Shown: positions 10,450-24,717 of the stretch, piece after piece | Layout: every line of letters starts with the position of its first letter | Position numbering within the stretch: position 1 is the first letter of the stretch | Assembly: GCF_029784155.1 (NCBI RefSeq) | Contig: NC_073693.1 | Coordinates: 311,527,304 to 311,591,303 of the forward strand | Reading direction: 5' to 3' | DNA from: Uranotaenia lowii | Lineage: Eukaryota; Arthropoda; Insecta; Diptera; Culicidae | DNA: 64,000 bases | Notes under the pieces: generated by a model | Seen by the model: the letters and a program-made list of their open reading frames with translations, nothing else | The model's database searches: none | Told to the model about the DNA's origin: nothing | Translations under genes and position numbers: made by a program

Positions 10450-13400
10450 TTGGGATTCCAAATTAAGCTCAGAATCCCGAAAAACGGCTTCTATAAGCCA
10501 GAAAACGCATTTTAAAGTTGTGATCCCAAATTAAGCTCAGAATCCCGAAAAACGGCTTCTAAAGGCCAGAAAACGCATTTTAAAGTTGTGATCCCAAATT
10601 AAGTTCAGAATCCCGAAAAACGGCTTCTAAAGGCCAGAAAACGCATTTTAAAGTTGTGATTTCAAATTAAGCTCAGAATCCCGAAAAACGGCTTCTATAA
10701 GCCAGAAAACGCATTTTAAAGTTGTGATCCCAAATTAAGCTCAGAATCCCGAAAAACGGCTTCCTTAAGCCAGAAAACGCATCTTAAAGTTGTGATCCCA
10801 AATTAAGCTCAGAATCCCGAAAAACGGCTTCTAAAGGCCAGAAAACGCATTTTAAAGTTGTGATCCCAAATTAAGCTCAGAATCCCGAAAAACGGCTTCT
10901 AAAGGCCAGAAAACGCATTTTAAAGTTGTGATCCCAAATTAAGCTCAGAATCCCGAAAAACGGCTTCTAAAGGCCAGAAAACGCATTTTAAAGTTGTGAT
11001 TCCAAATTAAGCTCAGAATCCCGAAAAACGGCTTCTATAAGCCAGAAAACGCATTTTAAAGTTGTGATCCCAAATTAAGCTCAGAATCCCGAAAAACGGC
11101 TTCTAAAGGCCAGAAAACGCATTTTAAAGTTGTGATCCCAAATTAAGCTCAGAATCCCGAAAAACGGCTTCTAAAGGCCAGAAAACGCATTTTAAAGTTG
11201 TGATCCGAAATTAAGCTCAGAATCCCGAAAAACGGCTTCTAAAGGCCAGAAAACGCATTTTAAAGTTGTGATCCCAAATTAAGCTCAGAATCCCGAAAAA
11301 CGGCTTCTAAAGGCCAGAAAACGCATTTTAAAGTTGTGATCCCAAATTAAGCTCAGAATCCCGAAAAACGGCTTCTAAAGGCCAGAAAACGCATTTTAAA
11401 GTTGTGATCCCAAATTAAGCTCAGAATCCCGAAAAACGGCTTCTAAAGGCCAGAAAACGCATTTTAAAGTTGTGATCCCAAATTAAGCTCAGAATCCCGA
11501 AAAACGGCTTCTAAAGGCCAGAAAACGCATTTTAAAGTTGTGATCCCAAATTAAGCTCAGAATCCCGAAAAACGGCTTCTAAAGGCCAGAAAACGCATTT
11601 TAAAGTTGTGATCCCAAATTAAGCTCAGAATCCCGAAAAACGGCTTCTAAAGGCCAGAAAACGCATTTTAAAGTTGTGATCCCAAATTAAGCTCAGAATC
11701 CCGAAAAACGGCTTCTAAAGGCCAGAAAACGCATTTTAAAGTTGTGATCCCAAATTAAGCTCAGAATCCCGAAAAACGGCTTCTAAAGGCCAGAAAACGC
11801 ATTTTAAAGTTGTGATCCCAAATTAAGCTCAGAATCCCGAAAAACGGCTTCTAAAGGCCAGAAAACGCATTTTAAAGTTGTGATCCGAAATTAAGCTCAG
11901 AATCCCGAAAAACGGCTTCTAAAGGCCAGAAAACGCATTTTAAAGTTGTGATTCCAAATTAAGCTCAGAATCCCGAAAAACGGCTTCTATAAGCCAGAAA
12001 ACGCATTTTAAAGTTGTGATCCCAAATTAAGCTCAGAATCCCGAAAAACGGCTTCCTTAAGCCAGAAAACGCATCTTAAAGTTGTGATCCCAAATTAAGC
12101 TCAGAATCCCGAAAAACGTCTTCTAAAGGCCAGAAAACGCATTTTAAAGTTGTGATCCGAAATTAAGCTCAGAATCCCGAAAAACGGCTTCTAAAGGCCA
12201 GAAAACGCATTTTAAAGTTGTGATCCCAAATTAAGCTCAGAATCCCGAAAAACGGCTTCTAAAGGCCAGAAAACGCATTTTAAAGTTGTGATTCCAAATT
12301 AAGCTCAGAATCCCGAAAAACGGCTTCTATAAGCCAGAAAACGCATTTTAAAGTTGTGATTTCAAATTAAGCTCAGAATCCCGAAAAACGGCTTCCTTAA
12401 GCCAGAAAACGCATCTTAAAGTTGTGATCCCAAATTAAGCTCAGAATCCCGAAAAACGTCTTCTAAAGGCCAGAAAACGCATTTTAAAGTTGTGATCCGA
12501 AATTAAGCTCAGAATCCCGAAAAACGGCTTCTAAAGGCCAGAAAACGCATTTTAAAGTTGTGATCCCAAATTAAGCTCAGAATCCCGAAAAACGGCTTCT
12601 AAAGGCCAGAAAACGCATTTTAAAGTTGTGATCCCAAATTAAGCTCAGAATCCCGAAAAACGGCTTCTAAAGGCCAGAAAACGCATTTTAAAGTTGGGAT
12701 TCCAAATTAAGCTCAGAATCCCGAAAAACGGCTTCTATAAGCCAGAAAACGCATTTTAAAGTTGTGATCCCAAATTAAGCTCAGAATCCCGAAAAACGGC
12801 TTCTAAAGGCCAGAAAACGCATTTTAAAGTTGTGATCCCAAATTAAGTTCAGAATCCCGAAAAACGGCTTCTAAAGGCCAGAAAACGCATTTTAAAGTTG
12901 TGATTTCAAATTAAGCTCAGAATCCCGAAAAACGGCTTCTATAAGCCAGAAAACGCATTTTAAAGTTGTGATCCCAAATTAAGCTCAGAATCCCGAAAAA
13001 CGGCTTCCTTAAGCCAGAAAACGCATCTTAAAGTTGTGATCCCAAATTAAGCTCAGAATCCCGAAAAACGGCTTCTAAAGGCCAGAAAACGCATTTTAAA
13101 GTTGTGATCCCAAATTAAGCTCAGAATCCCGAAAAACGGCTTCTAAAGGCCAGAAAACGCATTTTAAAGTTGTGATCCCAAATTAAGCTCAGAATCCCGA
13201 AAAACGGCTTCTAAAGGCCAGAAAACGCATTTTAAAGTTGTGATTCCAAATTAAGCTCAGAATCCCGAAAAACGGCTTCTATAAGCCAGCAAACGCATTT
13301 TAAAGTTGTGATCCCAAATTAAGCTCAGAATCCCGAAAAACGGCTTCCTTAAGCCAGAAAACGCATCTTAAAGTTGTGATCCGAAATTAAGCTCAGAATC

Positions 13401-16400
13401 CCGAAAAACGGCTTCTAAAGGCCAGAAAACGCATTTTAAAGTTGTGATCCCAAATTAAGCTCAGAATCCCGAAAAACGGCTTCTAAAGGCCAGAAAACGC
13501 ATTTTAAAGTTGTGATTCCAAATTAAGCTCAGAATCCCGAAAAACGGCTTCCTTAAGCCAGAAAACGCATTTTAAAGTTGTGATCCGAAATTAAGCTCAG
13601 AATCCCGAAAAATGGCTTCTAAAGGCCAGAAAACGCATTTTAAAGTTGTGATCCGAAATTAAGCTCAGAATCCCGAAAAACGGCTTCTAAAGGCCAGAAA
13701 ACGCATTTTAAAGTTGTGATTCCAAATTAAGCTCAGAATCCCGAAAAACGGCTTCTATAAGCCAGAAAACGCATTTTAAAGTTGTGATCCCAAATTAAGC
13801 TCAGAATCCCGAAAAACGGCTTCTAAAGGCCAGAAAACGCATTTTAAAGTTGTGATCCCAAATTAAGCTCAGAATCCCGAAAAACGGCTTCTAAAGGCCA
13901 GAAAACGCATTTTAAAGTTGTGATCCGAAATTAAGCTCAGAATCCCGAAAAACGGCTTCTAAAGGCCAGAAAACGCATTTTAAAGTTGTGATCCCAAATT
14001 AAGCTCAGAATCCCGAAAAACGGCTTCTAAAGGCCAGAAAACGCATTTTAAAGTTGTGATCCCAAATTAAGCTCAGAATCCCGAAAAACGGCTTCTAAAG
14101 GCCAGAAAACGCATTTTAAAGTTGTGATCCCAAATTAAGCTCAGAATCCCGAAAAACGGCTTCTAAAGGCCAGAAAACGCATTTTAAAGTTGTGATCCCA
14201 AATTAAGCTCAGAATCCCGAAAAACGGCTTCTAAAGGCCAGAAAACGCATTTTAAAGTTGTGATCCCAAATTAAGCTCAGAATCCCGAAAAACGGCTTCT
14301 AAAGGCCAGAAAACGCATTTTAAAGTTGTGATCCCAAATTAAGCTCAGAATCCCGAAAAACGGCTTCTAAAGGCCAGAAAACGCATTTTAAAGTTGTGAT
14401 CCCAAATTAAGCTCAGAATCCCGAAAAACGGCTTCTAAAGGCCAGAAAACGCATTTTAAAGTTGTGATCCGAAATTAAGCTCAGAATCCCGAAAAACGGC
14501 TTCTAAAGGCCAGAAAACGCATTTTAAAGTTGTGATTCCAAATTAAGCTCAGAATCCCGAAAAACGGCTTCTATAAGCCAGAAAACGCATTTTAAAGTTG
14601 TGATCCCAAATTAAGCTCAGAATCCCGAAAAACGGCTTCTAAAGGCCAGAAAACGCATTTTAAAGTTGTGATTCCAAATTAAGCTCAGAATCCCGAAAAA
14701 CGGCTTCTATAAGCCAGAAAACGCATTTTAAAGTTGTGATCCCAAATTAAGCTCAGAATCCCGAAAAACGGCTTCTAAAGGCCAGAAAACGCATTTTAAA
14801 GTTGTGATCCCAAATTAAGCTCAGAATCCCGAAAAACGGCTTCTAAAGGCCAGAAAACGCATTTTAAAGTTGTGATCCGAAATTAAGCTCAGAATCCCGA
14901 AAAACGGCTTCTAAAGGCCAGAAAACGCATTTTAAAGTTGTGATCCCAAATTAAGCTCAGAATCCCGAAAAACGGCTTCTAAAGGCCAGAAAACGCATTT
15001 TAAAGTTGTGATCCCAAATTAAGCTCAGAATCCCGAAAAACGGCTTCTAAAGGCCAGAAAACGCATTTTAAAGTTGTGATCCCAAATTAAGCTCAGAATC
15101 CCGAAAAACGGCTTCTAAAGGCCAGAAAACGCATTTTAAAGTTGTGATCCCAAATTAAGCTCAGAATCCCGAAAAACGGCTTCTAAAGGCCAGAAAACGC
15201 ATTTTAAAGTTGTGATCCCAAATTAAGCTCAGAATCCCGAAAAACGGCTTCTAAAGGCCAGAAAACGCATTTTAAAGTTGTGATCCCAAATTAAGCTCAG
15301 AATCCCGAAAAACGGCTTCTAAAGGCCAGAAAACGCATTTTAAAGTTGTGATCCCAAATTAAGCTCAGAATCCCGAAAAACGGCTTCTAAAGGCCAGAAA
15401 ACGCATTTTAAAGTTGTGATCCGAAATTAAGCTCAGAATCCCGAAAAACGGCTTCTAAAGGCCAGAAAACGCATTTTAAAGTTGTGATTCCAAATTAAGC
15501 TCAGAATCCCGAAAAACGGCTTCTATAAGCCAGAAAACGCATTTTAAAGTTGTGATCCCAAATTAAGCTCAGAATCCCGAAAAACGGCTTCCTTAAGCCA
15601 GAAAACGCATCTTAAAGTTGTGATCCCAAATTAAGCTCAGAATCCCGAAAAACGTCTTCTAAAGGCCAGAAAACGCATTTTAAAGTTGTGATCCGAAATT
15701 AAGCTCAGAATCCCGAAAAACGGCTTCTAAAGGCCAGAAAACGCATTTTAAAGTTGTGATCCCAAATTAAGCTCAGAATCCCGAAAAACGGCTTCTAAAG
15801 GCCAGAAAACGCATTTTAAAGTTGTGATCCCAAATTAAGCTCAGAATCCCGAAAAACGGCTTCTAAAGGCCAGAAAACGCATTTTAAAGTTGTGATTCCA
15901 AATTAAGCTCAGAATCCCGAAAAACGGCTTCTATAAGCCAGAAAACGCATTTTAAAGTTGTGATCCCAAATTAAGCTCAGAATCCCGAAAAACGGCTTCC
16001 TTAAGCCAGAAAACGCATCTTAAAGTTGTGATCCCAAATTAAGCTCAGAATCCCGAAAAACGGCTTCTAAAGGCCAGAAAACGCATTTTAAAGTTGTGAT
16101 TCCAAATTAAGCTCAGAATCCCGAAAAACGGCTTCTAAAGGCCAGAAAACGCATTTTAAAGTTGTGATCCGAAATTAAGCTCAGAATCCCGAAAAACGGC
16201 TTCTAAAGGCCAGAAAACGCATTTTAAAGTTGTGATTCCAAATTAAGCTCAGAATCCCGAAAAACGGCTTCTATAAGCCAGAAAACGCATTTTAAAGTTG
16301 TGATCCCAAATTAAGCTCAGAATCCCGAAAAACGGCTTCCTTAAGCCAGAAAACGCATCTTAAAGTTGTGATCCCAAATTAAGCTCAGAATCCCGAAAAA

Positions 16401-18066
16401 CGTCTTCTAAAGGCCAGAAAACGCATTTTAAAGTTGTGATCCGAAATTAAGCTCAGAATCCCGAAAAACGGCTTCTAAAGGCCAGAAAACGCATTTTAAA
16501 GTTGTGATCCCAAATTAAGCTCAGAATCCCGAAAAACGGCTTCTATAAGCCAGAAAACGCATCTTAAAGTTGTGATCCCAAATTAAGCTCAGAATCCCGA
16601 AAAACGTCTTCTAAAGGCCAGAAAACGCATTTTAAAGTTGTGATCCGAAATTAAGCTCAGAATCCCGAAAAACGGCTTCTAAAGGCCAGAAAACGCATTT
16701 TAAAGTTGTGATCCCAAATTAAGCTCAGAATCCCGAAAAACGGCTTCTAAAGGCCAGAAAACGCATTTTAAAGTTGTGATCCGAAATTAAGCTCAGAATC
16801 CCGAAAAACGGCTTCTAAAGGCCAGAAAACGCATTTTAAAGTTGTGATCCCAAATTAAGCTCAGAATCCCGAAAAACGGCTTCTAAAGGCCAGAAAACGC
16901 ATTTTAAAGTTGTGATCCCAAATTAAGCTCAGAATCCCGAAAAACGGCTTCTAAAGGCCAGAAAACGCATTTTAAAGTTGTGATCCGAAATTAAGCTCAG
17001 AATCCCGAAAAACGGCTTCTAAAGGCCAGAAAACGCATTTTAAAGTTGTGATCCCAAATTAAGCTCAGAATCCCGAAAAACGGCTTCTAAAGGCCAGAAA
17101 ACGCATTTTAAAGTTGTGATCCCAAATTAAGCTCAGAATCCCGAAAAACGGCTTCTATAAGCCAGAAAACGCATCTTAAAGTTGTGATCCCAAATTAAGC
17201 GCAGAATCCCGAAAAACGTCTTCTAAAGGCCAGAAAACGCATTTTAAAGTTGTGATCCGAAATTAAGCTCAGAATCCCGAAAAACGGCTTCTAAAGGCCA
17301 GAAAACGCATTTTAAAGTTGTGATCCCAAATTAAGCTCAGAATCCCGAAAAACGGCTTCTAAAGGCCAGAAAACGCATTTTAAAGTTGTGATCCGAAATT
17401 AAGCTCAGAATCCCGAAAAACGGCTTCTAAAGGCCAGAAAACGCATTTTAAAGTTGTGATCCCAAATTAAGCTCAGAATCCCGAAAAACGGCTTCTAAAG
17501 GCCAGAAAACGCATTTTAAAGTTGTGATCCCAAATTAAGCTCAGAATCCCGAAAAACGGCTTCTAAAGGCCAGAAAACGCATTTTAAAGTTGTGATCCGA
17601 AATTAAGCTCAGAATCCCGAAAAACGGCTTCTAAAGGCCAGAAAACGCATTTTAAAGTTGTGATCCGAAATTAAGCTCAGAATCCCGAAAAACGGCTTCT
17701 AAAGGCCAGAAAACGCATTTTAAAGTTGTGATCCCAAATTAAGCTCAGAATCCCGAAAAACGGCTTCTAAAGGCCAGAAAACGCATTTTAAAGTTGTGAT
17801 CCCAAATTAAGCTTAGAATCCCGAAAAACGGCTTCTAAAGGCCAGAAAACGCATTTTAAAGTTGTGATCCGAAATTAAGCTCAGAATCCCGAAAAACGGC
17901 TTCTAAAGGCCAGAAAACGCATTTTAAAGTTGTGATCCCAAATTAAGCTCAGAATCCCGAAAAACGGCTTCTAAAGGCCAGAAAACGCATTTTAAAGTTG
18001 TGATCCTAAATTAAGCTCAGAATCCCGAAAAACGGCTTCTAAAGGCCAGAAAACGCATTTTAAAGT

Positions 18067-18086
18067 TGTATGTATGTATGTATGTA
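18067..18086. repeat. (TGTA)5 microsatellite at the right edge of array 1
   Basis: Five TGTA units start within the last satellite monomer, exactly where the satellite stops. Read on the minus strand this is a (TACA)n run, as expected if a minus-strand non-LTR element with a short tandem tail had inserted here. The 18087-18400 sequence next to it is moderately GC-rich and has no reading frame I can identify, so the element behind it is a guess. Confidence 0.7.
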
Positions 18087-20197
<2,111 letters not shown>

Positions 20198-20762
20198 GGC
20201 TGATGTCATGCTGAAGCAACTAGCAACGCGACCTACAACGCAATGTTCACACGACTAACCAGCTCTCATTTGATCTCCATGGAAATCGCGCAGACCTGTC
20301 ATACTGGTCGCTTTGTGTAGCGCGACCAATCTGATGCCAATGTGTTTTGTAGCGCGACTAGTAGGAAATCCAATAGGAATATTGTTTTTTTCTCGATTTG
20401 AAGCAGTGATTCCGGGTTTTAAGCACAATAGTACGAAGATCTGTCCGAACTTGTGATAATAAACTTAAAAATATCTTAATCGGCGAGAAAATTTTCATGA
20501 ATTCTTAGTTCCGGCAAAAAAAACAAGGAATTTTGTCGGTTCAAATTTTGGCATTCTTGCAATCCGGGTCGTGATTTGATGAGTTTTTGATGGCTCCCGA
20601 AAGAAAAGAGACGATTCAAAGCATTATCAGATGTAGAGAAGTCATGATTTGTAGGGAATTTCAAAGTGACAGGTCGCGCCAGCATGACATACCAATGCGT
20701 TGCAACGCAATCTTATTGGAACGTTGCGTTGCGTTGCTAGTTGCTTCAGCATGACATCAGCC
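20198..20762. mobile_element. PIF/Harbinger-type MITE, 565 bp, perfect 32-bp terminal inverted repeats, TTA target duplication
   Basis: The left end begins GGCTGATGTCATGCTGAAGC and continues for 32 bp that match the reverse complement of the right end without mismatch. TTA lies directly outside on both sides (20195-20197 and 20763-20765). A 3-bp TTA duplication with GG-starting termini is the hallmark of PIF/Harbinger non-autonomous elements, which are common in mosquitoes. Short CGCGAC and GTCGCG words recur just inside the ends and may be transposase-binding subterminal motifs. No transposase is encoded. The short open frame at 20476-20685 (minus) resembles nothing I know. Perfect termini suggest a fairly recent insertion. 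Confidence 0.9.
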
Positions 20763-20792
20763 TTATCTTCCCACTATGCCCCTCGGTCACCT

Positions 20793-20870
20793 AAAATGAA
20801 TGACTGTTCATTCAATTTAAAATGAATGACGGTTCATTCAATTCAAAATGAATGACGGTTCATTCAATTT
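20793..20870. repeat. Three 26-bp tandem repeats, each with a 7-bp palindrome
   Basis: Units start at 20793, 20819 and 20845. Each holds TGAATGA, a 4-base centre (CTGT or CGGT) and TCATTCA, a perfect 7-bp inverted repeat. They lie 30 bp outside the MITE. Confidence 0.85.
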
Positions 20871-21558
20871 GAAATGGATTACACTTCAGCTTCAGCATCT
20901 CCGTCGTTGGTACTTGATTTCTATACACACAATTTTTTAAATGATATACAATTCGTTCTTATAACTTCACAACCAAATTAATTAAAACACAATAATGAAA
21001 AGAAAAGAAAAAAATAAACTTAGCTGATACGTTCGGTTTGTTGGCATCTCTCCGGCCGGCCTGCTGAAAAACTTCGTCAAAGGAGTACAGTGCCTAGCCG
21101 ATGACTCTTCTTGCACTCCATGTAACCCAAAACGAAAATCGAAGCATACTATGCTTTTCGTTCAGAAAATGATAGGCACACACATGCGAATCGGAAACGA
21201 TATTTGTTTCAGCCTGTCCCATTCTCTTCCTGTTGCATGGCTCCATAACGTTGCAACAAAGGTAACAAATCAACTTAAGTAGCATTTTTTCTTATTGAAC
21301 CCATCGGATCCATTTCCGATCCTGGGTTCAAATTAATTGGAAGTCCACCATTCTATGTATTCAGCACTTTTTATCACTTGCCCCGGCGCAAAAAACACGA
21401 TTCAATGGCAACTTAACTAGCGCTTCCATCGACGGAATTTTAAAGCTCTTCTAAATATCTTTCTATAACTCGAGCTCGAGCTCTCTACCGCGACTTCAAT
21501 TATGCTCACAACACATTAGGTTTCTAAAAAATGCGATCCGCCCTGGCACTTCAACTGA
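20871..21558. other. Intergenic sequence, nothing identified
   Basis: Mixed composition up to the gap. A self-complementary ctcgagctcgag block lies near 21470. The 63-codon minus-strand open frame at 21094-21285 has no recognisable feature, and I do not call it a gene. Confidence 0.55.
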
Positions 21559-22058
21559 NNNNNNNNNNNNNNNNNNNNNNNNNNNNNNNNNNNNNNNNNN
21601 NNNNNNNNNNNNNNNNNNNNNNNNNNNNNNNNNNNNNNNNNNNNNNNNNNNNNNNNNNNNNNNNNNNNNNNNNNNNNNNNNNNNNNNNNNNNNNNNNNNN
21701 NNNNNNNNNNNNNNNNNNNNNNNNNNNNNNNNNNNNNNNNNNNNNNNNNNNNNNNNNNNNNNNNNNNNNNNNNNNNNNNNNNNNNNNNNNNNNNNNNNNN
21801 NNNNNNNNNNNNNNNNNNNNNNNNNNNNNNNNNNNNNNNNNNNNNNNNNNNNNNNNNNNNNNNNNNNNNNNNNNNNNNNNNNNNNNNNNNNNNNNNNNNN
21901 NNNNNNNNNNNNNNNNNNNNNNNNNNNNNNNNNNNNNNNNNNNNNNNNNNNNNNNNNNNNNNNNNNNNNNNNNNNNNNNNNNNNNNNNNNNNNNNNNNNN
22001 NNNNNNNNNNNNNNNNNNNNNNNNNNNNNNNNNNNNNNNNNNNNNNNNNNNNNNNNNN
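21559..22058. other. Assembly gap, 500 N
   Basis: A placeholder of exactly 500 N followed at once by a GT run (22059-22069). The assembly probably broke at a GT microsatellite. All open frames drawn through it are artefacts. Confidence 0.97.
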
Positions 22059-22216
22059 GTGTGTGTGTGGTCCAACCAACGACCCCCTGAGCTGGCAGGT
22101 ATGTTATGCAAAAGAGTCAATATTTATCAATTTGATCAATATTGTTCAATTGCGGGTGCTGGTGGTGTTAGCTCTATTGAAATTCCAGAAACCCATTTCA
22201 GAATGACAGAGACCTA

Positions 22217-23185
22217 AAGCTTAGTTCTTTTAGAAATGGGACAGTTACGAATGCCTGTATCTTAAAAACCACTCGTTTGAACGAAATACTTTCTATCAAG
22301 AAAATGAAGGTAATGTTATGATCTTTCATAAAAAAATTTGAAAAAAAAAATTTACCGTTTTTTGTTAAAGAAATTTTTACTTTTTTCTTGGTATATCCCA
22401 TTGGCCGGCGCACACTTTTTTCAGTCATGGTATTGATCAGTTTCTCCAACTTATACTTCGTAAAAACTATATTTTAAGTGGCTTCACCCTCCTTCTTCAA
22501 TTTCTGATACTTTTCGGTCCAAAACTTCTCTTTTAAAAGAAACTGGAAGCATTTAAGTGGAAACAGTTGTTTCGAAATGAACAAGTTTGATTATATTTTT
22601 GATCACTTTTTTGAACATTTTTTTTGGCACCGGTTTAACAGAATAAGAGCTTTAGAACTATCAAAAAATGGTTGTTTGAGGTTGGATTTCAATGAGTCAT
22701 CACTAGGCAACACTTTCAGCTTATCGGAGAAAATTGTTTTGGACATTTCAGCGATCTACCCTTAGTTTTTTGTTTATTGAAAATTAAAAATGCTGATATG
22801 AGACTTGACTTTCTTGATGACTCTTAACCGTTGTTGTCGATCATATGCTTTACTCCAATGCTTGATTTGAACTTTGTGGACATTATTGACAGTGTTTGCA
22901 TACTTATCCACCACAAAAACTCAGTAATTCTTTGAATAATCAACGGTTTTGTCAACTATCAATTTGATAATGACGAATTTTAAAGGAAACTGTGCAAAAT
23001 TATTTTTTTCTTTTTCTCTTGTATCGTACATATCTCAAAAACGCGTAAATTTTAAATTTTGAAAAAAATTGGTCGAATAGTACTTTTTACAGGCAACAAC
23101 ATGCAGTTAAAATTTTTAATATCGAATAACTAGTTAACGAGCTATTAGCAAATGAAAGTGTCCCATTTCTAAAAGAACTAAGCTT
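22217..23185. mobile_element. TA-flanked MITE, 969 bp, perfect 27-bp terminal inverted repeats
   Basis: The left terminus begins AAGCTTAGTTCTTTTAGAAA and the right terminus is its exact reverse complement over 27 bp. Both are flanked by TA (22215-22216 and 23186-23187), the duplication typical of Tc1/mariner-superfamily mobilisation. The interior is AT-rich with no transposase reading frame. The small open frames inside (for example 22198-22449 minus, 22577-22765 plus) have no recognisable domain. Confidence 0.85.
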
Positions 23186-23187
23186 TA

Positions 23188-24717
23188 GCTGCACATTCCG
23201 AGGTAACTTTCCTTATCAATAAGCCCCGCCCAATGATAACCACATGATCAAATGGGTCATATGATTATGATTAGACTTTCCATCTTTTATTGTTGACACA
23301 TCGAAGTACCAAATGAATATAATCTCAAAATTATATAAAATTGGCACCCTAATATGTCCAATAAAAGATAGACGTGTATTTAGTTCATGATTTTATACAA
23401 ACGAGATAATTATTATAGTGTATGAAAGATTTACATTATGGCTGAAAATGAAAATGAGTTGTTAACAACTAATACATGCTGATCTGTGGAGCTGAAAAAA
23501 CCAAACTTGTGAAAATACTTGTGTACATTTTTTTTCATATTTCATTATATTTAAAACTGAATTGATATCCATCACCTTATCTTACCTTCTTTCATCCGAA
23601 ATGTCAACCGATTCAATCATTTTATTTTTTTAAAGTTATTCAAGCGTATTAAAATAACACAGTTTTTATAAAATATTTGATCTTGTTTATCACAATATTT
23701 TCTTTTCAATATGATGTTAATTTATTCAAATATTCTGAAATGTAATACACATACTGCCATCGTAATTAATATTAAATTCAATGTAAAAACACAAAAAAAA
23801 CAAGAACTCAAGTATAAAATTATTAGAGATCATTCTTAGGAAAATATATGTACATTGCTCAACCATTATGGTCCCGAAACGAAAAAAAATTTTCATGACA
23901 TGCTTGGACTAAATATTGGTTAATATAAATTCATTTACTTTAATAGCTTTCACTTGAAGAAGAAAAAGAAATGTTCAATTTATTTATAGAGGAGTTAGTT
24001 TTCATTTGAATTATTTGCAAATCACTCCTAAGCGTTAAGGGGATGACTATGAAAAATTATAAAACAGGAAAAATGCGAAAACCTAGTTACAAGACCTGAA
24101 TTTGATATAAAGTTGTAGCAAATTAACGTTATTCGGCTATTATTTTTATATTTGTCGTTCAACACTCGTTGTTTCGAAAAAGTTCCTCAGCCCACAAACT
24201 TAACGTCCGATTCAAAAACAAATACGAATACAAGAACTTTTTCCTTGCATCATAACTTGTAAGCCAGATTTCATGAAAGTACGCTTTCAACACGAAATAT
24301 TTCAAGCCATGCTGGTATTGAATTAAACATTCCAAAGTCCTTATTTTCCTTTTTAAATTTTCAAAGGTTAATAAATAAAATTAAAAAACTGTAAAATTAC
24401 TTATCTTGAGTCTTGATTCCACTATTAAATATAGGTAGGAACGATACATCAGCTAAATGTGGCTGGTCGCCCGCTGAACAGCACCTAGTTTGTGGCCCCA
24501 AAGCGTAATGCCAGCTTCCTCCACACAATCATTTCGCGGAAAAACACATTACGTACGATTTTATACGCGAATCTTTACATTCCTCTGACATAACACACAA
24601 AACCACACCACTTGATACACAAATACATAATTTACAATCCACTGTTCGGATAAAATTACTGAAATTCTTTAACAGAACTAGAAAAAAACCTTTACTTCGG
24701 CAGTGCTGTCAGCCCTC
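23188..24717. other. AT-rich intergenic sequence with a slightly GC-raised right end
   Basis: No reading frame of note. From about 24450 to 24717 composition shifts (gtggctggtcgcccgctgaa and following), immediately before the satellite resumes at 24718. This could be the end of another repeat or a non-coding exon. I see nothing that decides it. Confidence 0.5.

Larger units (their letters stand above)
3815..18070 (+). repeat. Satellite array 1: 68-bp monomer, about 209 tandem copies
   Basis: The monomer runs from cattttaaagttgtgat through aagctcagaatcccg, aaaaacggcttcta and aggccagaaaacg, about 40% GC, and repeats at exactly 68 bp (for example ttgtgat at 3961 and 4029). Copies differ at a few fixed diagnostic positions: after 'gat' (ccc, ccg, tcc or ttc), in the segment after 'ggcttc' (taaagg, tataag or cttaag), a gtcttc variant of ggcttc, 'ttggg' for 'ttgtg', and aagttcag for aagctcag. 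These variants recur in long ordered series, that is, as higher-order repeats. The array is uninterrupted apart from one 29-bp partial duplication at 6628-6685. It ends at about 18070 in a TGTA microsatellite. No long reading frame runs through it and there are no spacers. Confidence 0.98.

Noticed and set aside
3815..18070. CENP-B box in the satellite monomer
   Set aside because: The closest segment on the minus strand (gccgtttttcggga) lacks the required spacing between TTCG and CGGG.
20476..20685. 69-codon minus-strand open frame inside the PIF-type MITE
   Set aside because: It has no transposase or Myb-like motif and is short enough to be chance.
21516..22217. Three open frames spanning the second gap
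   Set aside because: They consist almost wholly of N, so the open state has no meaning.
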